Assembly: GCA_032871835.1 (NCBI GenBank)
Contig: CM065303.1
Coordinates: forward strand, 58,690,597-58,754,596
DNA length: 64,000 bases
DNA from: Dipteronia dyeriana
Taxonomy: Eukaryota > Streptophyta > Magnoliopsida > Sapindales > Sapindaceae
Direction of reading: 5' to 3'
Shown here: one piece after another, positions 43,638-57,074 of the stretch
Layout of the letters: every line of letters starts with the position of its first letter
Numbering within the stretch: position 1 is the stretch's first letter
Position numbers and translations under genes: made by a program
Notes under the pieces: generated by a model
What the model saw: the letters and a program-made list of their open reading frames with translations, nothing else
Told to the model about the DNA's origin: nothing
Databases searched by the model: none

Positions 43638-44840
43638 CTACCGATTATATTTGTTGCTCTGTGCTCTTCCTATTACTGGTTGACTATTATAATGGATGCA
43701 AATCGCCAACATAAGCTTTGACCATCTTTGAATAACCTCTAAGAATTTGAGTAGCCATTCAGCCTCCTCACCACATTTATCTAAAGTAATAAACTCAGAT
43801 TTCATGGTGGATCTAGCTATACATGTCTGCTTGGAGGATTTCCATGATACAACCGTACCTCCTAGTCTGAATATATACCCACTAGTTGATTTTGAATCTT
43901 TCATGTCGGATATTCAGTTTGCATCAGTGTATCCTTTTAGGACAACATTATATCTGGTATAATACAGTCCATAATTATGAGTGAATTGTAAGTACCTCAG
44001 TATTCTTACTATTCCTTTCCAGTGATTGGTACCTGGATTACTCGTGTATCTACTTAATTTGCTAACTGTATTAGCTATGTCTGGTCTTGTACAACTTGTT
44101 AAGTACATCAGACTTTTTATCACTCTTGAATATTCTAGTTGAGAGACACTCTCACCTTTATTGTTAGATAGGTGTAAATTTGTATATACTAGTGTTCTGT
44201 ATATTCTAGAATCATTTTTGCTAAATTTCTCAAGAATCATGTCAACATAGTGTGAATGACTTAGAGTGAGTCCATTTGATGTCCTTGAGATTTTCATTCC
44301 CAGCATTACATCAGCCGATCCCATATCTTTCATGTTAAATCTTGATTTCAACATATCCTTAGTAGATTTGATCATTTTATCATCATTACTAATAATAAGC
44401 AAGTCATCAATGTAAAGAAACAAATCCACATAGTCATTTCATGTGTCATTGACATAAACATATTTGTCACATTCGTTGATTTTAAAACCATTTGACATCA
44501 TAGCATTGTCAAATTTCTCATGCCATTGTTTTGGTGATTGTTGTAGACCGTTTAAAGACTTCACCAACTTGCAAACTTTCTTTCCTTGTCCTAGAGAAAA
44601 AAAACCCTCAGGTTGTTCCATGTAAATTTCTTCATCTAGATCTCCATTTAAGAAAGTTGTTTTCACAACTATTTGATGTGCTTCAAGATTTCGCAAAGCT
44701 GGGATTGCAAGTATCATCATAATGGAGGTTATTCTCGTCACAAGAGAATACATATCAAAGTAATCTAAGCATTCTCGTTTATTGTAACCTTTAATTACAA
44801 GTCTCGCCTTATACCTATCAATTGATCCATCCGTTTTCAT
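43638..44840 (-). pseudogene. Copia-D reverse transcriptase and RNase H
   Basis: RT begins KTDGSIDRYKARLVIKGYNK (from 44840), with FLNGDLDEEIYMEQPEGF and VKSLNGLQQSPKQWHEKFD. A stop splits it at about 44433. It continues with catalytic YIDD at 44403-44414 ([14 protein letters not shown]) and [20 protein letters not shown]. RNase H is truncated ([40 protein letters not shown]). Two broken frames, inactive. Confidence 0.9.
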
Positions 44841-45130
44841 TTTCTATTGAAAATCTATTTGGACTCTAGCGGTTTACATCCTAAAGGAAGGTCCATTAAT
44901 TTCCAAGTGAGAATTTGTATGATGAAATCAATTTCACTCTTAAATGCCTCTTTCCACAAGAGTCCTTCTGAAGAACTCACCGCTTTTTTTAAAGATTCGA
45001 GGTTCACCTTCTAGTAAATAAGTCAAAAAATCTAGACTAAAAGATGTTTCCGTCCTGGCTATTTTGTTACGTCTAGGTTCATCCTCAACTTCATTTTCTT
45101 ATTCTTTGTCTTCACAACTATCAACATGTG

Positions 45131-46407
45131 TTATTTCGACGAACTTGCTTCATCGTTGGATTTACATGGGAATACATATTCAGTGAACGATGCATTTCTA
45201 GATTCTATTATCGTGTTTTTGTGTATATCTGGGATGTCAGACTTATACACCAAAAATCGATAAGCATAACTGTTATGTGCATATCCAATGAAGATAAAAT
45301 AAATGATTTTTGAACCTATTTTCACCTTCTTAGTTATAAGTACAACCACTTTGGCAAGACACCCTCACATTCGTAAGAATTTATAGGAAAACTTTCTTCA
45401 TTTTCATAGCTCATATGGAGTTTTGTCTACTTTCTTTCTAGGTACCTTAATTAAAAGGAAATTGCTAGACAATATAGTTTCACCCCACTTATTCTGAGGT
45501 AATCCATAACTTATCATCATTGCATTTATCGTTTCTTTCAAGGTACAATTTTTCCGTTCTACAACACCGTTTTGTTGAAGGGATTATGGTGTATTGGTTT
45601 GATCTATGATTTCGTGTTATACAAAGAATTCACAACCTTGGTTGCTTCTCAATACCTTGATTTTCTTGTTGAGTCGATTCTCAACTTCTGTTTTATAGAG
45701 ACTAAACTTCTCTATAGCTTCATCTTTGCTTGTTAATAAATATACATAGCATTATTTTATGCTATCATCTATAAATGTGATGGAATGTTTGTTGTTATCT
45801 CTTGTTTGTACAAATTTTAAATCACATATATTACCGTGAATTAAATCAAGGGATTTAGATTTCCTTTCAATAGTTTGAAATGATTAACATCTCTATTTTG
45901 CTTCAACGCAAACTTCACACTTATGTTTGAGATCCATATTAAAAATTGGAGTATGATTTTAGTCAATTAGTTTACTCAAAGTATCATAATTAACGTGTCA
46001 TAGTCTACCATGCCATAAATCGAAAGATTCAAGCAAATAAACTGAAGTATTACCTTTATTGATAGTTCTTTTAACAACAAATGCATTAAGTTTAAAAAGC
46101 CCTTCAGTTACATATCTCTTACCCACATAAGTTCCTTGCTTAGTTAAAACTACGTTGTTTGATTCAATACCATCTTGAACCCATGCTGATTTAGTAATGA
46201 ACCGGACACCAAGTTCTTCCAGATTTCAGGCACATACAACATATTGTTCAATCTCAAGGTTATACCAGAGGTCTTCTTAAGAAGGACTTGACCACACTCC
46301 TCTACGTCGGATGTGGCTGAGTTGGCCATGTACAACTTTTCCTTTTTCTTCATTGCCTCAAATGTATTAAACATCTCATTGTCAGAGCATATGTGGCGAG
46401 TGGCCAC
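45131..46407 (-). pseudogene. Copia-D protease and integrase remnants
   Basis: The protease/pre-integrase region (46150-46407) reads [20 protein letters not shown]. The integrase core between about 45350 and 46100 is broken by stops, with recognisable LDLIHGNICDLK-like sequence. The integrase tail at 45131-45349 reads YFIFIGYAHNSYAYRFLVYK. Confidence 0.75.
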
Positions 46408-46760
46408 AGTATCTAATCACCACCCCCTCGGATTTGACCTGACCTGACTAGGTTTACTTCTGTCATAATTATAGAAAGATTGATCTTTGAGACATCTTTT
46501 AAAATCCCAGCAACCACTTTTACCTCGTGGTTCTTCTTTTTCTTTGGAAACCTACACTCATAAGATTGTGACCCAATTTGCCACAGTTAAAGCACTATCC
46601 TTGGAATTTTGGCTTCTTAGAGACTCCTCCTTTTGGACCCAAGTTGGACCCATTCCCAGGCTTGTTCTTTATAGATTTGAAATTTTTCCCATACTTTACG
46701 ACATTAGTCTTTGCTTCAGGTAGACTAACAACTTTCTTATCAGACTTCATGTGATCATCT

Positions 46761-47156
46761 TCAATATAAAGCCTGTGGTTTATGAGCTTCTTCAGTCAAG
46801 AACCTAGCTAGGTTCAACGTGGTCAAATAAAACAACATCTTTTGTTGCCACCGCTTAAAGTTTGGTCCATTAAACTTATCAAGTTTTGTCATGTGATTCT
46901 TCGGTAACGAAACTGAATTCATATAGGGATTTACCTTCTGAACATTCCCTTGACTCACATACTGACTCATCATCGAATCTAACATTTTTCTCATGAATGA
47001 GTTGATGGCTGGAGGCGTTGTTGTTATACTTGGTAACACAGTATGCACTTCACCCACAAGCAACGAGTTCATAGCCGAAGTGTCTAATCTCATACTTGGA
47101 TTAGCATTCGGAGTTTCAAGTGGAACACTTGAGTTCACGTTTGATTTATCCAACAT
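46761..47156 (-). pseudogene. Copia-D gag N-terminus
   Basis: 131 codons with the copia gag signature KLDKFNGPNFKRWQQKMLFY followed by LTTLNLARFLTEE. The frame ends early at 46761. A zinc-knuckle-like remnant may follow to the left (about 46500-46700). Confidence 0.78.
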
Positions 47157-47546
47157 AATAACTGAAACAAAACCACGATTGTTTTAGAATCACGAAAATA
47201 ATAGCACCGATATAAATAAGTTGATATCAAATCATTGAGTCAACAATTGATTCTAGATTTCACAATAGAAATCATAGTGCTTAATATTACAGACCCGATT
47301 AGCCAGTCGAAATCATAATTGATTTCCAAATCAGTGTCTGTTAACAGACCCGATTAGCCAAAATACAAATAAGATAATTAATTGAAATCAGTATCTCGAA
47401 ACAGACCCAATTTCCACAGATTGATGTTATTTTGAAAAATCGAAAAGTGATGTTTCAAGTTCGTTACGATCTGTAACAAGACCAGAAACTAGAAAGTTTT
47501 AAGAATTGAAAAACGTAAATAATAAAAATAAAAATTGTCTTCATAT

Positions 47547-48466
47547 TGTTGTTTGTAAATAAAAAAAAAATCCGATTCGAATTTGGAAGAGACGGGAAGT
47601 AACAAACATAAACAAAACGTTAGGGAAATTGAGGCTTGTGTTTCACACGATGTCCTTAAAACAATTTCGCCGTATAACACAGTATGTGTATAGCGATTGT
47701 CTCCCAAGATATAATAATATAGCAGTGGTAATGCAAAAGCACAAATCACTCTCGACGAACTCAAATTGAGTTTAAAGCTTACCAAGAACTGAAGGAGAAA
47801 AGAAATTGGAAAGAGACTAATTATGTTGTTATGTAATTATGTGAGTTCAGAATGTATCTTCTTTGAAGAGTAGACTAGGATTTTATAGAAAAACTGAATC
47901 AATAAGGTTCAAAAGGATTGATGTGGAAATAATGTGATAACCACGTTTTACTGATAAAGGAAATTAATTAAGGAATAATCTCCAAAAGATTTATTCCTAA
48001 TTAAACACTGATTTTGTTTTCTTAGTGAGTAAGTATCAGAATCCAAAAAGTCTGACATTCGGTTTTACTCTCACAATCCAACTGGTGCAACATTCGTGTA
48101 CGCGGTGACGCGCCCACACACAAGTTGTCCCGAAGGTTCGAGATTCGTGATTTGCACCCCCCTATGGTCACGAGAGAGAGCCTCTATGTTACACATGTTG
48201 AGAAGCTACTATCACATAATTACTTATATACCACATTTAAGTGTTTTCCCTTTACCAATGTGGGATGTACAATTTTTCCTATACAATTGGCTCACCTTGA
48301 AACTAAATTTCTCATTCACCTATTAATGATTTTGAGAGTTTGAGTATACAATTTCAAAATTTTTATGGAGGAGAATTCGAATATACCTTGATCTTCCATT
48401 TTCATACGATAGATCATACTCAAATAACTCCTCTCAAAATGTGTGTTTATCACAAATTTACCGATA
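47547..48466 (-). repeat. Copia-D 5' LTR
   Basis: Direct-repeat partner of 41530-42870 without the MITE. The right end is slightly degraded (aaatttaccgata where the partner has aaattttccaaca). Confidence 0.8.
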
Positions 48467-49033
48467 GTTGGTTCCTAAAAATCGTACACGTAAAGTAATA
48501 AAATTATTGATGGTTCCTAACCGAAACAGAATAATTAACAAACGTGGAATTGAATCTAGAAAATCTATTATATGCATGCAATATTATACAATATTAGTAT
48601 ATATTTTTACAAATTTAGCAATTATTATATGAATAAAAACGTACATTTCAATGCGTAGGAGATGCATCACAATTTTTTAAAACAAGTAACTAGTAAAAAA
48701 AAGTAAACAATATAAATATGATTATATCAACAAGTTTAAAAAATAAATAAAAATTAACAATGTCAGAAGAATATACCTTTTCAATAACAATAAACTATTG
48801 ACTATAATGTATATATATATCGAATTGATATTAAATATCAGTTCTATTGGCAGTTCTTTATATGTAGATTATTAGATTTAAAAGATGCTTTAATCAGTTC
48901 TATTGGCAGTTCTTTATATATAGATTATTGGATTTAAAAGATACTTTAATCAGTGAATATAGTCAAATTAAAATATTTAAATCCAATTATCCATATATAG
49001 GGAATTGATATATTGTATATCGGTTCAAATTGA

Positions 49034-49080
<47 letters not shown>

Positions 49081-50636
49081 AGGTGGAATGTTTAAAGAAT
49101 TAATACGGAAATTTGTCAAATTAAAACTATTTCAGTTACATCGATTGCTGCTTTTTAAATGATTTTAATTTTTTTTAAATCCATTCTAACACAATGTTTT
49201 TTTTTTAAATTAGTATCAAAATGACTTCTTCTTTTTTCATATTTGAATCCAAAACCATAATACCCTGATGATCTAATCTAAGCAGCAAATAGTGATATAC
49301 TGATTTTCATAAATTTCAAAAACCAAAAAGTCCTATTTAAATCCAAAATCATAATACCCATACGATGAAAGCAATAAATAACGATATATTGATTTTCATA
49401 AATTTCAGAAAGTAAAAGTATGTGTATCATATTAAAAAAAATTAATGTAGCAGAAAACAATGAAAAAAAATGAAGAACAAAGCAAATACAGGGAAAACAG
49501 TGAGGTTAGACCATAGAGATAGATCAGAATGTTTATGTGATATTATCAAATTACTATGTCAAGATAATATAATTCCATATTAAACAAAAGACAAATAAAA
49601 ATGTACATTTGTATTTATCAAAACTCAGCAAATAAAAATCCGCATCAAGAAAATCCAATTAGTCAGAACACAATACTACCCGTAACAAAAATTACAATAA
49701 CTAATGCGTTAAAAACATACATAGATAACAAATACATAAAACGTTTATATCAATTTTGTGAATAAGAAACCAAATATAAAATTAATATTGACCTATAGAT
49801 GGAGAAAACATCATATATTAGGAAAAAAGAAACACATCAATATACATAGATATTGATGATATATATAGATCCTCAAATTAAGGAAGAATGTTAAAAGATT
49901 TTATTAGTTTATTATTGAAGTTGACATGCTTTCAATCACGTATGTTGACTTCCCCCAAATATAGTTGACCTTACATATCAGATTATTATTATATAAAACA
50001 ATAATAATATTAAAATAATATGATGAAGGAAGTGTGTCATAAACAAATTAAAAACTTATATTATATATGATATTATTAACATTTAATGAAATACAACATT
50101 AAAATAGAAAAAATACTATTATTATATATACTAGCTTATATTCTGCACGAGGTGTGAACATTGTAAATTATAATACAATTTTCTTTGGATTTATGTTTTA
50201 AAATTTCTTCATATTCTTATATGTTTGGTTTCGATCTCTATTTCTTATATGTGCCTTACATCATCCTTTTCAACCCGTATTTGTAATCCGTTTTGATATT
50301 TCCATTACCAATTTGTGGCGTCAACTACTTGATTTTGTGAAAGGGTAAGAAACAAAAGAAAAAATGCACAAAAAATAAAATATGAATACAGTGGCATGAT
50401 TAGAGATTTGTGTTTTTTATTTATTACAGTTATTATAATTTGAAAGTAAATTTATATATAAAACCCAATAATCAAAACAAACAAAATTGATATGACATGA
50501 AAATACTTATTAACAAAATAAAACGAAAATTGAAATTACTGGAAGAGTTAAATAGTAATATCACCTCTCAATAACTTCACATCCTCATCGAATAATTTTT
50601 TTTAGCAAGTTTGATGAAGACTAAATGCAAATCTTA
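48467..50636. other. AT-rich stretch with small tandem repeats
   Basis: A 56-bp tandem duplication (48839-48894 and 48895-48950), a (ta)n run (49039-49076) and a degenerate duplication of about 110 bp around 49250-49410 (gatttt cataaatttca). A possible Helitron 3' end lies near 50138. No gene seen. Confidence 0.6.
48839..48950. repeat. 56-bp tandem duplication
   Basis: Two copies of a 56-bp unit starting cagttctattggcagttctt, differing at about three positions. Confidence 0.88.
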
Positions 50637-51475
50637 TGGCCCATCCTATAAGCGTTTTTCAGTTGCTGTTTTTCGAAAATGAAAACACTGTTTTTGGTTT
50701 CAGTTTTAAATTCTGAAAACGCGTCTAGTAGTATATACTGAAAGCTGTATTTTGAAAATGAAAACGGAAAAAACGAGTCTGGTAGGTTAACCGAAAACTA
50801 TCAAAAATTGAAATATCAATTTTGGCATTTTGTTTAATATTATTACAACTATAAACAAATTGAATATATAATTAACCAATATAATTTTTGTATTGTAATT
50901 TTTAAATTAAACAAAAATAACACATCAAAAATTAATTCAAAAAAACACATCAAAAAATGAATTAATTAAAACTAAACTCTTAAATTTTAAATAAACAAAT
51001 GTATCTATTAATATTATAATATTATTAAATATTTTTTAATTTTTTTATTATATTATATTATATTGTTATGTATTATATCCTATATATATAATATTATATA
51101 ATATATTATTGTATATAATAACATTATACATAAGAGGGGCACTTTGTCATTTGAAAATAAATTATTTTGGAATATATATATAAGAGCGGCACTTTGTTCA
51201 TTTGAAAATCTTATCTCATCTTATCTTAGTCATATCAAACGCATAACAGTATAATTAATAGTTTTAAAAAATGATATTTTTTATATTAAAAAAAAAGTGA
51301 AAAACAAAAACAAAAAAACAAGTATATTGTGTTTTTTAAATATCACTTTTCACACTGGTTTTGTTTTTCAAATTTTGTTTTTTTTTCAAAAATAAAATAG
51401 AAAACGGTTAAACACGTTTTCTAAATCGTTTTTGAAAAATAAAAATAAAAACAGATTGAAAAATAAGACGGGACC
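50637..51475. mobile_element. Non-autonomous TIR element flanked by TTA
   Basis: The ends (tggcccatcctataagcg and, reverse-complemented, GGTCCCGTCTTATTTTTC) sit between TTA trinucleotides (50634-50636 and 51476-51478). Sub-terminal tttttca/tgaaaaa-rich arms pair loosely (tcagttgctgttttt; CAATCTGTTTTTATTTTT). Harbinger-like by TSD length. The interior is AT-rich and non-coding. Confidence 0.5.
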
Positions 51476-51478
51476 TTA

Positions 51479-53420
51479 GTTATTCTGAATTTTTCAAGTG
51501 TTTTTCAAAGAGTATTAAAGTCATATGCTAATGTGTGTTATGCACTCCAAGAGTCATGTATGCATTATCTTTAGCATTGAAGGAAAATATGAAATTTTGA
51601 TAAATAAATTTATTCAATTAACATGGAATTTTGATCTCATACTATGATCATGTTCTTAAAAGACAATTAAAATGATTTTAAACCTGGGGAAAAACAATAT
51701 ACATAACATAAAGTATAACCAATACAAAAAATTCCAAGATTTATTGTCTAGCTTTTGAGTCGGTAAAATCACACTTCGTGCTTATTATTCTAGAGTTTTA
51801 GATCGCAAGAAAGAAAAGAAATATTCAAATTGAGAGTGAAATGCTTTACTGTTGTAAACCCGATTTAATAGTTAAAGTTTAGTGCTAATGCACTTCGTCG
51901 ATGTAAGGCTAAAATTTTGTCTCTCTTTATTGTTTTCATGTTATCATATGTTTTTATTATTACTATGGATTTGTATATTTGGTAACAACTCACCTACAAC
52001 CAATTGTACAAACATGTACCTTGACAATACTTGTGTACACCACTGTTGCAGCATATTCATATCAAAATGTTTTGCTTAATTTGAAAGTCGAAAAATGCAC
52101 TAACATTGCAATTAAACCTAATTAAACTTACAATAAAAAAATAGAAGAGATATGATTGGTTTAATTGCAATTTTAATAATTGTACTTCCGGCTCGAAAAG
52201 TTTTCTCAACTGTGTTTCCAGTAATATAATTGCCCATATTGGTCCTCACATACGTAGCTCCCTTCCCAGGTTTCACATGAAGAAACTTTGCACAACATAA
52301 TATTTGTAAGTTGACTACAGAATTCCTCTACAAAAAATAAAAATAAAATAAATAATTAATAAATACAGGAAAAAATAAAAGTTCCCAGATAGAGCTCCGT
52401 CCACTTGAATATTAGTACCCACTTTGATGCTGTTATTAGACTGCGCATAAATATCTGTAAATATGAAATAGATATAGCTATAACTTACCATAATTATATT
52501 ATAAGTGTAACGAAAATGTAAAACAATATTGAGTGCAGGAAATGGAGGAGTAACCGGAAAACATGCAAGAAGCCGACATTGAGAAATGGAAGGGTAGTAA
52601 AGAGAGTGAAAGAGACGGTGGACGGCGAAAGAGAGACGGTGATGGATTTTATAGGCATCCGGCTTGTCCAATAACAAATTTTTTGTAGAGTAACATTTCA
52701 TTTTCATTAATTCAAAGGAATTTAATATATACAAAAGGTGGCCTTTCATTTCATTTCAATTAATTATATGATTACGTTGAATGACCATCAATTTGAAGAT
52801 GTTCGATGTATAATAGAGGTTCACTTCAATTAAATATGTGATTAATTAAGCAGGAGTATCATCAATTCGAAAGTGTTCAATGTATAAAGAAAGTAACCTT
52901 TCATTTCATTTCAATTAAATATATTTATCATTAATATTAAATACTAAATGAATAATGGATTAATAATGAATATATTATATAAATATAGATATACAGAATT
53001 TAAGGCCGAATCTTTCTTGCACCAACACATGGTGCCTTAAAGTTCCATTATACGAGATTACTAGTATGCAGCCCGCACGATATGAAGACACGGTAAAATA
53101 TAATATAATCGTTACCGAATTTATATTTTAAAATGTTTACATGTATTTTTTTAGTTTTACTTTCGTTTGTAATTTTATGGTTCAAATTAACATGTATTAG
53201 TTAGAAAAAAGTCATTAAAAACCAATTGATTACAAATTTTTGTAATTACATTTGAAATATACAAAATAAAACTTTCAACCACAAATTTAACAATTTTCAA
53301 AAAATTATAATTCAAATAATTTCAAACCATTGCTTTATGCTCTCTAAGTTGATATTTAATCCCTAGTCTCTAACGAAATAAGACAGTAAAGAAAATAAAA
53401 TTAAACAAATCTATCACAAC

Positions 53421-53459
<39 letters not shown>

Positions 53460-54642
53460 TAAGAATCGTATATGTTAAAACCTATCTTATTTGTAAAAAT
53501 ACCTAAAAACAGTGGTAGGTAGAGCTTTGAAATGAACAAATCCTTGGCAAGCGAGTGCAGAATGTACAGATTTAGATACAAAAATAAACATTAAAATTCA
53601 AGATGTAATTGTAAAATAATTAAAAAAACAGTTTATTATTATTATCTCTTTTTGTCCGATCACGCAAAAGCACAAGTTAATCTTAGAGACTGACCGACCA
53701 ATCACATTTTCCTTTTGAATACATACATCACTACTATAGTTTTAACTAATATATATATATATATATAATAAAAATACCAAGGTGATTTTGCGATGAGCAA
53801 TACCCGGAATCATTTCTATGATTGCTATGACTATCCTAAATCTGAATTTTAAATATGAAGTCAGACGAATATAATTCAATACAAAACAAATATGAGATAG
53901 TACGTAAAGATGCGTGACAATGTCTTGCAATTTGTATTACTTAAACTATACACATATATATAATAAAATAAAAACTCAAATACCCAAATCAAATCACATG
54001 TTCAATTACGTTTAGAACCTATTATAAATATCCATCGATACTAAATATGCACTCAAAAGGATACAATGAAATATAACACATCAAATTATAAGCGTTTTAA
54101 AAAAATGATATAGAAAACATGAAATCATAAATGATGAAAATTAATGGATTTTATGGGTTGTGCGGGTTTGTACGGGGTGATGACCAGAAGAGGAGAAACC
54201 CTGAGATGACGGATAAACATTGGTGTCAGGGTGTTTATTGAGTAATAAACAAATAAAGAAATAAACATAACAATAGAGAAAGAGAGTTTTTGACCTTTTA
54301 TTTTGGATAGAAATTCTTTTCAAACCAAACTAAAATTATACGAAAGGTAATAAAAATGAGATAACTGAATAGAAAATGTTTTATTTTTATTAAATTGTAT
54401 ATGAAATGTTAGCTTTTGATTTTTTTAGTTTTAATTAATTAATGGGATAGTGAATAAAAATGAAGAGTCAATTCCATAACATTTGAGATAATAAATAAAT
54501 TCTCATAATGAATCAAAAATGAAATAAAATAACATACCAAATATTATAATTTATATATTATATAGATAACTAAATAAAAATATTTTCTTTTGAAATATTA
54601 CAACTAATTAACAATACTAAAAAAACTAATTAATATGAATTT
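51479..54642. other. AT-rich stretch, no gene recognised
   Basis: Contains an (ata)n microsatellite (53421-53457), a (ta)n run near 53748-53768, and a possible Helitron 3' end near 53065. Nothing coding recognised. Confidence 0.5.
53421..53457. repeat. (ATA)n microsatellite
   Basis: About 12 uninterrupted trinucleotide units. Confidence 0.95.
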
Positions 54643-55092
54643 CAGAGATGATAATGGGACGGGGTGACAATCCCCACACCCCGCCCCATTTATTTTTTAA
54701 AACTCCATCCCCACATAAAACCCTAGAATAAATGGAGTGGGGAGAGGCGGGGTTACTCATCCCAACCCATTTACCCTATTTGCTTCATTTAACCAATTTA
54801 TCAAAATTATTTTTTAAAATAATAAATATATAATCTAATGAATATGAAATAATATATATAGTAATTCTAAAAAATTATTGAAAATCATCTTATAAATATT
54901 AAAAATAAACATAAATCTCATAACTAAACTAATAAATTCAATTTTTTTTTATAAAATAACATTAAAAGAAAACTATAAAATATATAAAAAAGCTTATATT
55001 TTAAGCGAGGTGAGGCGGGGTGGGGTGGGACAGGGCAGGGTTTATGAAACCCATCACCGCCCCATAACCATTGCGAGTTTTACTATCTTATC

Positions 55093-55875
55093 TAGAGATG
55101 ACCATTTTACCCCGGGACCCCAAACCCCCGCTCTCCCATCCCCATTTGGGGGATTTTTTAGGGAAACCCCAAATTTAAATGGGGTTGGGGATGGGGGGAC
55201 CTGTCCCCGTCCCCATCCCCATTTCCCCCACAAATTCCTTGAAATGGGGATGAGGTTGGGGTTAGGTGCTCCCATCCCCATTTCCCCATTTCCCCCAAAT
55301 ATTATAATATTATATAAAAAAATATATTAATATATATTGTTATTATATTTTTAATATTTTTATTTTACTAACTATATCTATATATTTATAAACTATAACT
55401 TAAATTACACACCAAGCAAACTAACTATATATACATATTGATTTTACTGTTAAATTACACACCAAACAAGCTCCATATAATTTATTAACATATTTTACTA
55501 ACTATATATACATATTAAACAACTTAACTTTCATTTCAGTTTGTATGAGATGTTATTTTGTACTTTAATTTATTGGATTGCGAATTTATGTTTCTCTAAT
55601 ATGTAATTTTTACTGATATAGGAAAAATGGGGGAATGAGGAACTTTGTGGAAATGGAAAAACGGGAAAAACGGGAAAAACGGGAAAAACGGGAAAAATGG
55701 GAAAAACGGGAAAATGGGGATGGGAATGGGGATGGTGGACCTCCCCCCAAAATTACCCCAACCCCATTTCCCCCCAAATTGGGAAATAAGGGGTGGGGGT
55801 GGGGGAGGGTTTGGAAAATGGGGTTGGGGATGGGGGGACCTACATCCGCCCCCATTTCCCCATTGGCCATCCCTA
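55093..55875. mobile_element. Inner non-autonomous hAT (783 bp) with exact TSD
   Basis: Ends TAGAGATGACCATTTTACC and, reverse-complemented, TAGGGATGGCCAATGGGG. Exact 8-bp TSD ATCTTATC (55085-55092 and 55876-55883). Both flanking blocks are dominated by ccccatttcccc/ggggatgggg repeats, and a 9-bp tandem repeat lies inside. Non-coding. Confidence 0.92.
55653..55715 (+). repeat. 9-bp tandem repeat (aaaaacggg)n
   Basis: About seven units inside the inner hAT. Open on both strands because 9 is a multiple of three, so the apparent frames are artefacts. Confidence 0.9.
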
Positions 55876-55975
55876 ATCTTATCTCCATTTCCGCCTCATT
55901 CCCACCAAATTGAAATCCAAACCCACTCGATAAATGCAGGTCCCCATGGGTTATTTTGTTATCCCTAACGAATAT

Positions 55976-57011
55976 ATAGTTTGTTGGAAAAAAAAAACTA
56001 TGACTTGTCTTTTAAACTTACCAAATAATGTAACACTTAAAAAAAAACTTAATAATTAAAAATCAATTATAAGATTAGTTAATGAAATTTATTCACCATT
56101 CCATTAATTACGTGATGGATTCTTAATTACCTATAAAAATTTATGTAGGAAAAAAAAATATCAAAAGTTATTACAATTAATAACTTACTAAATAATATAA
56201 TATAAATTTTATAGATAACTAATTAATAGTACTTTTATTTTAAAATATGAAAAATAATTAACAATACTTTTAAAAAAACTTGAACGAAATGTATGGTTCG
56301 TTAGTAAAAAACAATTATGTCTTGTCTTTTGAACTTACCAAATAATATAATTAAAACTAAGTTATTAGATATTTTAAGAAAATTTATTCACTATCCCATT
56401 AAATATGTGATTGACTCTCGATTACCTATAGATTTTTCATTTAGGAAACAAATGTTTACAATACCAAATATTATAATATATATTATATAGATAACTAATT
56501 AATAATACTTTTTTATATATATATATATTGCAACTAATTAACATATAGAGATGCTTTGTTTTTATAAGAAATGGTACCTAAGAATGGTGTTTGAGAGAGG
56601 AATTTGACAATCAACACGAATTGAAAAAAAAACTAAAAACTAAAAGATTAAAATCATTCAATCAAATATAAATAAAAATATGTAGAAATTACTCTCACCA
56701 CCCAATGTCATCCAATTCCCCACGGTTTGGATGTATTGAGTTTGTCTGTGAGAGAGTGTCAACAGAATGGGATGGGTAAAAACTATAAGATTTTAAATGG
56801 TTTTCATAGAGAAAATTGATAGGAGAGAGCTTTTGAGTATGATTGTGATAAGAATATTATGATTTGGTGGTTTAATTGATAAAACTTTAAACATTATTTA
56901 AAGGAGAATATGATGGGATTTTGGTGTTTTATTATTGATCATTATTTCTAATTCAAATTACGAAACTGATAAGGAACTAAATGAAAGACTTAAAATATTG
57001 GAATTAAGGAG

Positions 57012-57074
<63 letters not shown>

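Larger units (their letters stand above)
41530..48466 (-). mobile_element. Copia-D LTR retrotransposon (minus strand), decayed
   Basis: About 6.9 kb. The left (3') LTR is 41530-42870 and the right (5') LTR is 47547 to about 48466. Both begin TGTTGTTTGTAAAT on the plus strand and share long near-identical stretches (for example cttctttgaagagtagacta). A purine tract (ATGTGGGGGAT, minus) abuts the 3' LTR. Gag, protease, integrase, RT and RNase H remnants lie between, in the right order. I could not identify a clear primer-binding site or TSD. Confidence 0.85.
54643..55967. mobile_element. Outer hAT element hosting a second hAT
   Basis: Ends CAGAGATGATAATGGG and, reverse-complemented, TAGGGATAACAAAATAAC. 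The flanks ATGAATTT (54635-54642) and ACGAATAT (55968-55975) match at six of eight bases. Sub-terminal G-rich blocks (gaggcggggtggggtggg) occur. Split by the inner element at 55093-55875. Confidence 0.65.

Noticed and set aside
52315..52749. 144-codon minus frame with hydrophobic segments (..QSNNSIKVGTNIQVDG..)
   Set aside because: A faint resemblance to the mature start of lectin-type receptor kinases, but no following domain and AT-rich composition; not enough to call a gene.
55010..55913. Several frames on both strands around the G-rich blocks
   Set aside because: Products of ccccat and aaaaacggg repeats in non-autonomous hATs.
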